This document shows positions 21,410 through 32,474 of a stretch of DNA of 64,000 bases, in pieces. The notes beneath the pieces were generated by a model. It searched no databases, had not been told where the DNA came from, and saw only the letters and a list, made by a program, of their open reading frames with translations. A program made the translations under genes and the position numbers. This stretch comes from Lolium rigidum (Eukaryota; Streptophyta; Magnoliopsida; Poales; Poaceae): assembly GCF_022539505.1 (NCBI RefSeq), contig NC_061508.1:95707276-95771275 (forward strand), read 5' to 3'. The first letter of the stretch is position 1, and the number at the start of each line of letters is the position of its first letter.

Positions 21410-22768
21410 TCAGAGCCCAAGGTACTCGGCGGTGAGCGGCTTGAAGATGCCCTGCTCGTCGGAATCAAGCGCCGCGGCCATCCGCCGCCACACGTATGCG
21501 CTGAGGATGAATGTTTCGGGGTCCCCTGGCTTAGCCGCGATGCACATGAGGCCCATGCACATCCTGCCGAGGCAGCCGTGCACGGGCATGGCCAAGCCGG
21601 CCTGGCCGAAGCCGAAGTCGGAGTCGTTGGGGAAGGAGGACCAGTAGGTCTGCCCCAGCGTGGCGCCACCGAGCCCCACCGTGGCGGCCTCGTAGTACCT
21701 CCCGGGCTTGTGCACCTCCATGTAGTCCACCATCTGCTGGTACAGCTCCTCGTAGTCCACCGCCGTGATGGCCTCGCGCACCATGTCCGCCACCCCCGCC
21801 AGCGGCGCGCTGAGCACCGTCGCCGCCGCCGCCTCCCCAAGCGCATAGGCCGTGACGCAGCCGACGTAGTTGCGCAGCGACGGCGACAAGCGCAGGCGCC
21901 GCCGCCCGTCCACCCACCATATCATGCGGCACCGCTTCTCGCCCTCGCTCAGGAGCTTGGACTTGGCCACCATGCCCGCCAGGAGCTTCCACAGGTAGGC
22001 GGACAAGGCCTGGACGCGCGTGCCTCCGCTCTTGCCCCGCAGCATGGCAATGTCGCGAGCCTCCACGTAGTAGAGCCGCTCCACGAAGCTCTCCTCCACC
22101 GTCAGAGCGTTCACCTCCTGCTCCTGCTCCCACCGCGTGAACATCTTGGCCACCGCGGGGCCGTACCACGGCCGCTCGCGAGGCCTGAACACGGACCGGT
22201 CATGGTTGGGGACACCGTCCTCGGAGATGCTCCCCGTCCGGACCAGCTCCGACCACATCCTCACCATCATCACCATCACATTCCCGTCGCCGATGAGGTT
22301 ATTGGTGGCCCACACCACGGCGAATCCGCCGCAGGAGAAGGACACCAGCTGCACCGACAGCGCCACCTCGGCGGCGTATGGAACCATGATCGCCCTCACG
22401 GACCCCTCCGTCAGGCCCCAGTCCAGGGCCTGCAGCTCCACGCCGGCGTCCGCCACGATCAGCTCTGCCCCTTGGTTGTAGCAGTGTATCTCGGGGAGGC
22501 CCGAGATGGGATCCACCAGGATGCGGCCGGCAAGAGGGAAGAAATAGTTGAGGTACGCCGGCAGGTGGGTCTCGAAGGTGGCAACAATGCCTTGGAAGGT
22601 GTCGCCGGCACCGCTGGGCTTGGGCTTGGGGTACACACATACCATAGACAGTTGCACGAGGTTTGAGAAGAGGTCAAGGTTTGAGACTGCCATCACATGC
22701 GGCTCCATGGAGGGCGCCGAGGCCCTGAACAGGCGTCGGCTCACCACCCGGACTCCACAACCCTCCAT
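21410..22768 (-). CDS. BAHD-family acyltransferase (HXXXD His replaced by Asn)
   Basis: A single-exon gene of 452 residues, the usual BAHD length. The start at 22768 (MEGCGVRVVSRRLF) is chosen because homologues begin this way; the open frame extends 18 codons upstream but with no ATG. BAHD enzymes transfer acyl groups from acyl-CoA to alcohols or amines of specialised metabolites in the cytosol. N-terminal family segments are visible (SNLDLF, YPKP, YLNYFFPLAGRI, LPEIHCYNQGAELIVADA). The C-terminal structural motif is DFGFG (residues 384-388; DFGWG is usual). The catalytic HXXXD motif reads N157-L-I-G-D161-G, so the general-base histidine is asparagine (codon AAC at 22298-22300). The coding sequence is very GC-rich, as in many grass genes, and has no stop or frameshift. 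It may be an active enzyme with changed chemistry or a non-catalytic paralogue. Confidence 0.92.
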   Translation of the reverse strand: MEGCGVRVVSRRLFRASAPSMEPHVMAVSNLDLFSNLVQLSMVCVYPKPKPSGAGDTFQGIVATFETHLPAYLNYFFPLAGRILVDPISGLPEIHCYNQGAELIVADAGVELQALDWGLTEGSVRAIMVPYAAEVALSVQLVSFSCGGFAVVWATNNLIGDGNVMVMMVRMWSELVRTGSISEDGVPNHDRSVFRPRERPWYGPAVAKMFTRWEQEQEVNALTVEESFVERLYYVEARDIAMLRGKSGGTRVQALSAYLWKLLAGMVAKSKLLSEGEKRCRMIWWVDGRRRLRLSPSLRNYVGCVTAYALGEAAAATVLSAPLAGVADMVREAITAVDYEELYQQMVDYMEVHKPGRYYEAATVGLGGATLGQTYWSSFPNDSDFGFGQAGLAMPVHGCLGRMCMGLMCIAAKPGDPETFILSAYVWRRMAAALDSDEQGIFKPLTAEYLGL

Positions 22769-22837
22769 CGCCGCTTCTGCGCGGGGACTCTTAGCTTTCC
22801 AGACGGGTTGGTATGGAAACACTCATCCTGAGGCGTA

Positions 22838-22860
22838 TATTTATATTTATATATACGGCC
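22838..22860 (-). promoter_or_regulatory. Probable TATA region of the BAHD gene
   Basis: On the minus strand GTATATATAAATATAAATA lies about 70-90 bp upstream of the ATG at 22768, a normal distance for a plant core promoter. The sequence is AT-repetitive, so the exact TATA box is not fixed. Confidence 0.5.
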
Positions 22861-22914
22861 ACCATTAATTGCATGGCCGCTTGATATATGTAAACAAAAT
22901 ATAACACACACTTA

Positions 22915-23138
22915 CTCCCTCGGTTCGGATTTTCTAGCTCATGTGTTTGTTTGGAATTATTCTACATCCTGAGTTGGTCCCACCTCGGCACTATGAACCA
23001 ATCCTCATGCATTGATTGCATTAATTAAGTTTCTTTTGAAATCATAATTGTCATGCATGCGAAAATGTGCAAAATTAGTACTAATAAATGTTAGCCTAAT
23101 TTGTCTAAATTTTTGCAAGACGTAGAATAAATCTGAAC
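22915..23138. mobile_element. Stowaway-like MITE at left edge of the segmental duplication
   Basis: It starts CTCCCTCGGTTCGGATTTTC after TA (22913-22914) and its other end is AATAAATCTGAAC. The duplicated copy at 30565-30695 retains the full terminus GAACGGAGGGAG plus TA, showing that about 15 bp of the right end was lost here. The left breakpoint of the duplication (about 23016) lies inside this MITE. Confidence 0.65.
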
Positions 23139-23559
23139 CACAGCCCATTTTTTCGTCACAGAAATTTATGTTTGCCGGGGCGAAAAATTTTAGACAAACT
23201 TTTTGAAGCCCAAATGCAAGTGTATTCAACGGAAGAAACGGCTCTCCAAAGCTTCTTTTTAAGGAAGAACATCGCCGCATCGACATTGCAATTCTACCTT
23301 GTATGCATATGATACTTTAATTTAGTTGACCGTTTGCTTCAAAAACTTGCGACATAACCGAGCGACTACGTCGAGTTATATATTCATGCATGCATGTATG
23401 AAAATTATTTTCGTCTCCCACCTCGAGCGCAAAATTGTGTCTATCTCGGTTTGTAATGAATACATGTGATACCTATGAATCAATTTGGGCCCTTGTTTGT
23501 TACTTCTGCAAATTGTGTGTTCAGCAGCTATTGCACCTGTATATACGGCTGAAATACGA

Positions 23560-23745
23560 AAACACAAAAAAAAAAAATACACCACTGGCGAACATATCAC
23601 TGGCGAATGGAGTACCACTTGCGAACATATCATTGGCGAACAGTGTGGCTGTTTGCCGGCGGTAACCCCCCCCTAAGCCTGTTATCACTTGCGAGTTAGT
23701 GCTGGCGAACACCTGTTCACCAGCATTAGCCAAAAACTACTAGTG
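23560..23745. repeat. CACTA-like terminus with CTGGCGAAC subterminal repeats
   Basis: Repeated (C/T)TGGCGAA and CTTGCGAAC motifs lead to CCAAAAACTACTAGTG at 23730-23745, which looks like a CACTAGTAGTTTTT terminus read backwards. No matching CACTA start was found upstream, so this is a one-ended relic. The same sequence is at 31139-31311 in copy 2. Confidence 0.5.
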
Positions 23746-23752
23746 TATACAA

Positions 23753-24095
23753 GACTCCACTTCCGGGTGTGACCGACATCACCTTCTCCCAATTGAGTTT
23801 CTGGACTTAACTCGAAACACCCACTTCGGTGAACCGGAGGGAATCTAGTGAAGATTTGGAGTAGACCTTTGTTTCGGATGTCTCCAACAGGCTTAGTTAT
23901 CACCGGAGAGTGGCTCTGGAGGGTTTGAATCCCTCCGAAAGCTAGGTGGTGTCATACTATGTGTTGACAATTGTTGGGGTTGTATATGTTCCAAATTCCA
24001 CTCTAGGGTGTGACCGGCTTCACCAGTATCACCTCTCTCTAGTGAGTTTCAGAACATATAAGTCGAAACTCCCACTTCGGGTGAATGGTGCCTTC
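23753..24095. repeat. Imperfect direct repeat of about 90 bp (two copies)
   Basis: 23753-23840 (CCACTTCCGGGTGTGACCG ... ACTTCGGTGAA) and 23995-24095 (CCACTCTAGGGTGTGACCG ... ACTTCGGGTGAA) share the same ordered blocks. Both are kept in copy 2 (31321-31400 and 31567-31655), so the internal duplication is older than the segmental one. No coding potential was recognised. Confidence 0.6.
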
Positions 24096-24991
24096 ATTAC
24101 CACAACCCACTTCTTATTTTTCCAGACTTGGAGAAGAGAGGGAGAGAAAAGAGGAGACATGAGAGGACCTCCTCCACGAGAGAAGCTCCTCCCCATTGAG
24201 CGTCTCACGCACCACTTTTGCTAGAGTAGGAATCGTATGAGCATTCTGACTTTTGGGGTTTGGCCAGCTGGTAGGTTTGGACTCGCAAGTAACATGGCGA
24301 TGACAACCGCATGTCGTAAAATGTGTCATGCACTGTTCACTTATGTTCTCTTTCATCTCTTCTCTACGACCCAACTAAGTAAAAGATCTGGTGTGGCATG
24401 TCTTACAAAGCTTTGGGATTTGGCCGGCTGGTAGGTTTGGACTGCGGTGGCCTGGCTACGAACACAGGCAATAACTGCAGCTGGCTCCATAGCATCCTAG
24501 ATCACGATCACTAATGGGGAGTCTGAGAGAAACTTGGCGCAATGCATGTTTTTTTTTTCTAGACTAATAGGTTCAGCAGACATCTAATTGTTTGAACTGG
24601 ACAGTTTGGTTCAAACTCTTTTATTTGCCTACTTTAATCAGTGCCAGCGACTCTTTTATTTTTCCCATAATTTGGAACGTACTATTAGTTGTTGGCTCAT
24701 ACTGTGGTCACTTTGGAGCCGGTAACTTGTTGAATTAATAGTCATGGAAATCCTCAACTTGAGTGTGAATACTAGGGAGAAAAAACAACAACTCATATAA
24801 CCACTTCATTGATTGGGGAAATAAAACACATCCGAATCACAAACCATAGATGAACGGTAAAATTACATAGAGATACAACTTTAGGTCATCATCTCTAACT
24901 TCACCTCCTATTGCATCTTGTTTTGCAGATAGGAATTTCAAGTCGGGGGAGAAGCTAGACCGGCCGTTATTTATATTAAAATAAAAAGTGA

Positions 24992-26230
24992 TTATATCAT
25001 CAATGAGTCTAAGGTCCTCTTGCCTCTTGCCATATGGTCATAATTGCGAATGACGTAATCCCAGACCTTAACTTTCTTGTACCGTGCCCGCTGGGTATTT
25101 CCAATAAGCTCGTCTGCCGGTCCTATTTCCTTGTCAATATCTGGCAAGTAAAACATCGCCACTGATGTTCTGTCTTTGTGAGGATTAGTGACGACGCGGT
25201 GTACGGGGCTCTTAAGGAGCCCGTTGGTCAATATCTGTTTTGGTGGTTGCGAGAGAAAAGGAGGTTAAGATGAGTAACTAATGCAAAGGGGAACAAAAAC
25301 CGTGAATAGGAAGAGAAGAGTACCTCGGCAATGTCTCCGACGAAGATCAATAATCCGTGGGGGTCGGTGGAAGCCGGGACATCGTACCAGACATCATCTT
25401 TGAGTACTTGCAAGCCGCCGACGGTGTCGTCGACCATTAGAACCGAGATAAGCGTGGCGTCGGCGTGTGTTGCGATGCCAATCACGAGGTCGGGTCTCGG
25501 GCAGGGCATGTAGTAGTTGATTCTGCAATAGGTGGTAGCCGGACCGCCCAGTCGTCCGAGCAGGAAGCCATCGCCGAGGCCCATGACCCTCTCCATCGCC
25601 GGAAGGAGGGTGTCCAGCAGGCCGCGGTGCTGCTGCACGGAGTAGTCGTGCAGGATGTCCTTGAAAGATTCGGGCCAAAGTTCGAGCTTCCGCTCGTCCT
25701 GCGGTTCCACCAGGAGAAGCAGGCGATCGGACCAGTCGAGGGTGGTTTCGCCTTCAGCCTTGAGCTGCTTGGTTCCGTACCCTTGGTGGTAGTCCTCGTA
25801 CCCTTCCTCGCAGTCTGCGAGGTTGGCGTATTTCTTCTTCTCTTCTATGGGTTGCCCAAAGAAGTCTTTCGTGGCTTTCCACGTGGCGTCCATCATAGAG
25901 GGATCCACGCCATGGCCACTCACCTGCACTCACCATTCTTGGTTGCAGCATCCATTGTTCGCTCTTGGATTTCTTAAGTAGAGAATTATTACTTACCATG
26001 AACACGCCCCAGGACACCAGCGCCGATCGGAGCTTCTCCACCTCCTCGCCGCCGCCAGCTGCCAGCTGTTTGGACAGGAGGCCAAGGTCGATGACCGGGA
26101 TCTGTGCCACCGGCAGTGCGCCCACCACCGTAGGGCGGTCCTCCACCTGCAGCACGTACCGTTCCGGCAAGAGGTCGCCCCCGGCGAGCTCCTCAATGAG
26201 CAACATGCCCGGCGAAGCTGCTGCTGCCAT
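24992..26230 (-). CDS. 2-oxoglutarate/Fe(II)-dependent dioxygenase (SRG1-like), copy 1
   Basis: Three exons: 26230-25997, 25923-25324 and 25234-24992, with GT-AG introns, giving 358 residues, the normal family size. The N-terminal DIOX_N region includes VAQIPVIDLG and LVSWGVFM-VSGHG. The C-terminal 2OG-FeII_Oxy domain has the iron ligands H231-x-D233 (ATHADATLISVL) and H290 (SPVHRVV), and the 2-oxoglutarate-binding R300-x-S302 (DRTSV). NYYMPCPRPDLVIG is the usual lead-in. The enzyme would oxidise a small metabolite using O2 and 2-oxoglutarate in the cytosol; the sequence style is that of the SRG1/jasmonate-induced-oxygenase/flavonoid-oxygenase group. The substrate cannot be told. All ligands are present and no stop occurs. 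A close tandem duplicate lies at 33611-34932. Confidence 0.93.
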
Positions 26231-26320
26231 CCTCTTCTTTCTTTGGATCTTGATTGGACTCGCTCCCTATGGTTTGCTCTCGCTCTGTGCGTCTTTCAAA
26301 CTTCAAACTGAAGGCTCCTA

Positions 26321-26328
26321 CTTATATA
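26321..26328 (-). promoter_or_regulatory. TATA box of dioxygenase copy 1
   Basis: Minus-strand GTATATAAG lies about 90 bp upstream of the ATG at 26230 and is conserved at 35021-35028 in copy 2. Confidence 0.65.
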
Positions 26329-26329
26329 C

Positions 26330-27320
26330 GGACAGACGGCGCAACTGAAAACTCAAAGTACGCGCCTACATATATGTAAACCGCTCTACCATTTCAAATT
26401 ATCAAATTATATATAAAAAAAATCTATGTACATACTCCGAGTTAAAGATTTATAAGCTTTCTCAAAGTCCGCACCTACATATGTAGTACGTAATAGGTGT
26501 ACTTTTCTCAACCAAACTGTAGCACTTTCTAGATTTTCTGCGAGTTAAATATTTATAAGCTTGAAAATCTATAGATAAATAATTACCATTATTTAGAATA
26601 TGAAATTCGTCTTGCATTTGTCATAAATTATATGTTTATAATATATGTATTTCCATATGAAGCAACATCTTGGCATAAATAATTGTTAACCATTTTAAAG
26701 ACTATGCAAATGTTCTAGTGGCCTAGACATGTTTTATTATGAGAGGTCGTATTATATCGCTGGCAAAGTAAGGGGTGTTGTAATCAACAGACAATAGGTT
26801 TGTAAACACTTACAATTTTTCAATAATTTTAGTCACTCGAAAAATCCAGTGCTTCAAGTCTCTGTAATGCGCTTGGTCAGGTACCTCACCTAGTTCCTAC
26901 ACACGTTATTCTGATATAAACACTTGAGAGTTACATGAATGGTCTACATTATGAGCGTTGTCCTGCACGACCTAGGCACCGGCTCAAATCCCGCTACAAC
27001 CGGGAATCATTATTTCATATGCGATTGTAAAAGTATTGACGACGCATGTTGGAATTGGGATTAACTGCATGGGTTGCCACCGAGCTTATGGTTCTATGCG
27101 CCGTCCTTCAAGCTGCAATCACTTTGTCAAATATTACTCGGAATTTAGAACCGCTAGCGCATTCGAGTGCTACCTAAATGCAGCGAGAACACCATAGAGT
27201 TAGAGATTATTGTGTGTGTTGTTTTTGTTGGAAAGCCGTTGCTAAGAGAACTATGGAATGATGGAGAGTTCGTCTAGTGCTCGTAACAAGAGTACTACTA
27301 AGACGTTTAGAATATTGTAT
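26330..27320. other. AT-rich 5' flank of dioxygenase copy 1
   Basis: No gene was recognised. The stretch aligns with 35030-35950 in copy 2, apart from an extra block of about 50 bp near 26437-26490 that resembles neighbouring sequence (a local duplication or loss). It probably holds the promoter and upstream DNA of the dioxygenase. Confidence 0.45.
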
Positions 27321-27323
27321 TAC

Positions 27324-27563
27324 TTAGGGACGTAGAGCTATGGAATGACGGAGGTTTGTGGCGGTGTGCATTGGAACTGTTGCAAAAGAGGCTGCACCCT
27401 CTCCCGCCTGTGAGGTCTGCAGGCCCGATGACTCCAAGTACGAGTGGTTGAAGTCGACGACTAGGCCACGTAAAACATCGACATTCGCTGCTTCACTCTC
27501 ACCGAACCCGGCGGCCGCGGGGTTTGTGAGGAGCAGCGCCACCGCGACAAGCCCCACGACCAT
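27324..27563 (-). CDS. Candidate small secreted peptide (79 residues)
   Basis: The start MVVGLVAVALLLTNPAAAG looks like a cleavable signal peptide, followed by a short polar chain (FGESEAANVDVLRGLVVDF in part). A TATA-like CTATATATTTT (27674-27682, minus strand) lies about 110 bp upstream, a plausible promoter distance. The region is GC-rich against an AT-rich background. In copy 2 (about 35960-36196) the frame is destroyed by a deletion of about 15 bp and small indels. It could be the first exon of a larger lost gene or a chance frame. No family is recognised. Confidence 0.3.
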   Translation of the reverse strand: MVVGLVAVALLLTNPAAAGFGESEAANVDVLRGLVVDFNHSYLESSGLQTSQAGEGAASFATVPMHTATNLRHSIALRP

Positions 27564-28379
27564 GCTTGTTGGGCGACATCGGCAGCGATCAGCGGCAACA
27601 ATGGGTAATCTTCGTCGGTGGGCGGGGGCGTGAACTAGGTGGTCGGGGAGCCCACATGCTAGGGGAGAAGGGAAAAATATATAGTTGCCTTGGTTTTTAC
27701 TCAATGTCGCTGACAGGAATTAGAATCCGCCATGACTTGCGTTGCCGTGGTTGCAGGCACGCCGGTAGCGAGTAGCGACCCAACAAACAGGAGCTGAATC
27801 GGGGTTGCCGGAAACGGGATTGGGCTCGCCCTGCCAATTTCACTGTTATTACCTGGCCTAGTGGGTGCCATTGTGCTGGAGCCCCAAAATCCTACTTGTG
27901 TCATTATGTCATTATTGAGATCCGGTTGAGATGCCCACACATTCACATGCATGCAATTTTGGAATCGGCCAGCGATCTCCAATTATGGAAAGGACCAGGA
28001 GTAACTGCATGGTTGTCCGTTCTTAAACATTACTCTACCCACGTGAAGGTAGTGCATGCAGCCAATATCGGTTCTGCACAAGCAGCATGGGACAACTGCC
28101 CTTTCGCTGCATCAAGGGACAACCCTAAAAACTATATATATGGTTATGCTTGCAGGATTTTGATGTCCTCATGCCTAATCATGGACACATTTGGCAGTAA
28201 CCAACAGCAAGGCATGCATGCGACAACTGCAAGCTGCATGCCTGTTACAGCAGCCTGTCATTTTGTATGTGACAATGGTTCAACACCTAAGCAAAACGAA
28301 ATGGGAATCTGATTTCACTGTTCACTTTTTTGTGTGAACTGTAGGTGGTTGTTTATATCAGCATTGTGCAACTCCTGAA
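27564..28379. other. Duplicated noncoding region leading into the unclassified repeat
   Basis: Aligns with 36200-37015. From about 27900 it contains blocks related to the 1.83-kb repeat (for example CATGCAGCCAATATC, CAGCATGGGACAACTGCCC and GCTTGCAGGATTTTGATGTCC), so the repeat family extends further left in diverged form. No supported gene. Confidence 0.5.
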
Positions 28380-30564
28380 TACGGATTACATTGCATTTTA
28401 TGCAATGTACTACCAAAATGAAAAATTATAAATTGTACGGATATTGCAATAACTCCGACTAGTGTCATTGTTGAGAGCTAGCCTATGGAGATGCCCCGAC
28501 AGGTATCATACTTTGCAGGGTGTAGCGATGTTCACAGTTATAATTATGGAAAGGGCCGTCAGTATTGTTGCTGGAATGTTGGCAAGCAAAGTGCATGGTT
28601 GTTCGTTCTTAAACATTACTCTCCCCACGTAAAGTGGGTGCATGCAGCCAATATTGCTTGACACCTTGTACTAGCCTAATTCATATTGGGACGACTGCAT
28701 TTGGCATATAAAATTTTGCCGGTTACAGCCTCATCCTGTTCCGTGTGCTGAATGTATTGCCACTTATAGGACCATGAGTGGTGGTCCTAGTATGCGCTAT
28801 CTGTCGCTATGTAGTCATTTTCTAAAATATTTAGTATGAATCAGTATGCGCTATCTATCGATATGCTGAATGTATTGCCACTTATAGGGCCGATATGAAG
28901 TCAGTTTCTGTCGATATGCAATCATTTTCTAAAATATTCAGTATGAATCACATGCTGTAATAGGGATTTGGCCATCTTACCATAGGGTTGGTGACTATTT
29001 TGTGTGTTGTTTGGGATGGAAATTCGCTCCCAAGACTACTATGAATGATAGGCATTGTTTCAATAGCTCTCTAATAGGAATACTATGAAGAAAATAACAA
29101 TATTGTATTGGTTAGAAGATATAAGAATGAGACATATTAGCATATCATGCTATTTAATAGTAAATGGCAACCCATGCATAAGTTCTTGTGGCATCCTCAT
29201 GTGCATAATCATTTCAGCACCACTTGACAACTTATACTAGCCTAATTCATATTTGGACCTCCTCATTTGGCATATAAATTTTTGCCGGTTATAGCCTTGT
29301 CGTGTTCCGTGTACTGAATGTATTGCCACTTATAGGACCATGAGCGGTGGTCCCAATATGAATCAGTATGCGATGTTCGTCGATATGAAGTCACTTTCTA
29401 AAATATTTGGTGGGCTCATAATCGGTAGCGCATTCACATGCTACCTAAATGCAACGAGATCTAGTACTGCAATACGGATTCGGCCATCTTAACACCATAG
29501 AATTGGTGACTATTTTGTGTGTTGTTTGGGTTGAAATTCGCTTCTAAGACAACTATGAATGATCTGTATTGTCTCAATAGCTCTCGTAATAGGAATACTA
29601 AGTAGAAAATTACAATATTTTATTGCTTAGGACATATAAGCATGAAACCTATTAGCAGATCCGGCTATTTAGTAAGTGGCCACCCATGAATAAGTTCTTG
29701 TCACATCCTTATGTGCATAATCATTTGAGCACCACTTGACAACTTATACTAGCTTAATCCATATTGGCACCACATCATTTGGCATACGAAATTTTGCCGG
29801 TTATAACCTCGCCGTGTTCCGTGCGCTGAATGTATTGCCACTTATAGGACCATCAGTGGTGGTCCCAATATGAATTAGGATAGTATGAAGTTGTCAGCAT
29901 CACGTGAATGCCATTTCATCAGCTAACGGCACAACCACAAATCAAGATATCCAGATTTGTGGACATGGAGATGTGTTGTATACGTGTTCACAAAGGAGAA
30001 GCCGAAGGTGTCGTATTCAGCTGGGTTGGCAGATCCAAGTATTTCATGTGCTGGTATGTGGTCTTGTCGCCTCCAATTATGGAAATGGCCATCATTAAGT
30101 GCATGGATCTCATATTCTGCATGCAGTCAATGTCAAGGGACAACTGCCAATTGTGGAAACATTTCTCCCGCCACATAAAGTCGGTGCATGCAGCCAATGT
30201 CAGATTCTGCACATGCAGCATGGTACAACATCCCTTTCGCTGCATTGAGGGACGACGCTCAAAAATATTTGCGAAAGCAACTTTCCATCAATATGGGATT
30301 TAACTGCTTCTGCGACCCACGTCACACCTTTATAAAAGGTAGAAGGTTGTGTCTTCTTACATCACATAATATTCAGTAGTTTCTACTGTTATACTTACTC
30401 AGATACTTGTTTCTAATATTTCCTCCCCCGTGCAATTATGTTTTAACCCAAAACATTGGAAGCCAAGATAATGATCCTGCATATTTTCCATCCCCAAACC
30501 CGCAATTCTATTCTCACGCACAGTGACAACCAATTAGCTAATTAAGAGATAATTAGTTAGTTGG
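28380..30564. repeat. Unclassified 1.83-kb-family repeat, partly rearranged copies
   Basis: Contains one long stretch (about 29150-30480) collinear with the array units at 37.5-38.6 kb. Ahead of it (28650-29000) are shortened, rearranged pieces of the same unit with small duplications around GTATGCGCTATCTRTCG. Hairpin sequences recur three times. No coding sequence is supported; the short open frames match those at 13.7-15 and 38 kb. Confidence 0.75.
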
Positions 30565-31138
30565 TTGCATTAATTAAGTTTCTTTTGAAATCATAATTGT
30601 TATGCATGCGAAAATGTGCAAAATTAGTACTAATAAATATTAGCCTAATTTGTATAAATTTTTGCAAGACGTAGAATAAATATGAACGGAGGGAGTAGTA
30701 CTCACAGCCCATTTTTCCGTCACAGAAATTTATGTTTGCCGGGGCGAAAAATTTAAGACAAACTTTTTGAAGCCCAAATGCAAGTGTATTCAACGGAAGA
30801 AACGGCTCTCGAAAGCTTCTTTTTTTAAGGAAGAACATCGCCGCATCGACATTGCAATTCTACCTTGTATGCATATGATACTTTAATTTAGTTGACCGTT
30901 TGCTTCAAAAACTTGTGACGTAACCGACGACTACGTCGAGTCATATATTCATGCATGTATGTATGCAAATTATTTTCGTCTCCCACCTCGAGCGCAAAAT
31001 TGTGTCTATCTCGGTTTGTAATGAATACATGTTATACCTATGAATCAAATTTGGGCCCTTGTTTGTTACTTCTGCAAATTCTGTGTTCAACAGCTGTTGC
31101 ACCTGTATATACGGCTGAAATACGAAAACACCAAAAAA

Positions 31139-31311
31139 AAAAAACACCACTGGCGAACATATCACTAGCGAATGGAGTACCACCTGTGAACATATCATTG
31201 GCGAACAGTGTGGCTGTTTGCCGGCGGTAACCCCACCTAAGCCTGTTATCACTTGCGTGTTAGTGCTGGCGAACACCTGTTCGCCAAAGCATTAGCCAAA
31301 AACTACTAGTG
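31139..31311. repeat. CACTA-like terminus, copy 2
   Basis: Duplicate of 23560-23745, ending AAAACTACTAGTG at 31311, with a few substitutions in the TGGCGAAC motifs. Confidence 0.5.
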
Positions 31312-32474
31312 TATACAAGACTCCACTTCCGGGTGTGACCGACAACACCTTCTCCCAATTGAGTTTCTGGACTTTTAACTCGAAACACCCACTTCGGTGA
31401 ACCGGAGGGAATCTACTGAAGATTTGGGGTAGACCTTTGTTTCGGATGTCTCCAACAGGCTTAGTTATCACCGGAGAGTGGCTCCGGAGGGTTTGAATCC
31501 CTCCGAAAGCTAGGTGGTGTCATACTATGTGTTGACAAGTGTGTTGGGGTTGTATATGTTCCAAATTCCACTCTAGGGTGTGACCGGCTTCACCGGTATC
31601 ACCTCTCTCTAGTGAGTTTCAGAACATATAAGTCGAAACTCCCGCTTCGGGCGAATGGTGCCTTCATTAGCACAACTCACTTCTTATTTTCCACGACTTG
31701 GAGAAGAGAGGGAGAGAAAAGCGGAGACATGAGAGGACCTCCTCCACGAGAGAAGCTCCTCCCCATTGAGCGTCTCACGCACCACTTCTGCTACAGTAGG
31801 AATCATATGAGCCAGATACCAGATGGAATCCGCGCTAAAGCCGCACCACACAAGCGCACCCAGCCCTAATTCTCCTTGGACGTCGTCCACGACCAAGTAA
31901 CATGGCGATGACAACCGTATATCCTAAAATATATCATGCACTGTTCACTTATGTTCTCTTTCATCTCTTCTCTACGACCCAACTAAGTAAAAAATCTGGT
32001 GTGCATGTCTTACAAAGCTTTGGGATTTTGCCGGCTGGTAGGTTTGGACTGCGGTGGCCTGGCTACGAACACAGGCAATAACTGCAGCTGGCTCCATCGC
32101 ATCCTAGATCACGATCACTAATGGGGAGTCTGAGAGAAACTTGGCGCAATGCATGTTTTTTTTCTAGGCTAATAGGTTCAGCAGACATCTAATTGTTTGA
32201 ACTGGACAGTTTGGTTCAAACCTTTTATTTACCTATATTAATCAGCGCCAGCGACTCTTTCATTTTTCCCATGATTTGGAACGTACTACTCCCTCCATCT
32301 CGGTTTATTAGGCATAATTAGCAAATCTCTAGGCCCAAGGTGACAATCTATTGTGGGAGAAAACGAGAAGGAAAACACTTCATATGACATGCACCGTTTC
32401 TAATAGGAGAGAATTAATTGGGGTGGGGCTTTCACGGTTTCCTATTGGCTAGTTGAGCATTAATTGGCTAGATT

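Larger units (their letters stand above)
23016..30564. repeat. Segmental duplication, copy 1
   Basis: From TTGCATTAATTAAGTTTC to about 28380 this runs collinear with 30565-37015, including the dioxygenase gene, flanking repeats and the 27.3-28.3 kb region. The unclassified repeat that follows (28380-30564) corresponds loosely to 37020-38668. The junction between copies at about 30564 joins the unclassified repeat (AGTTAGTTG) to the interior of the MITE, with TTG shared at the join. This is a head-to-tail tandem duplication of about 7.5 kb. Confidence 0.85.

Noticed and set aside
21383..22666. A 427-codon plus-strand frame rich in His, Arg, Gly and Pro
   Set aside because: It is the antisense shadow of the GC-rich BAHD gene. 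The minus frame has the family motifs; this one has low-complexity composition and no domain.
23560..23745. A complete CACTA element in the duplicated region
   Set aside because: Only one TAGTG-type end was found; no CACTA start with matching subterminal repeats lies upstream.
25465..25977. Long plus-strand frame opposite the dioxygenase (also at 33976-34587)
   Set aside because: Antisense to a well-supported coding exon with iron-ligand motifs; it crosses the intron boundary and has no domain.
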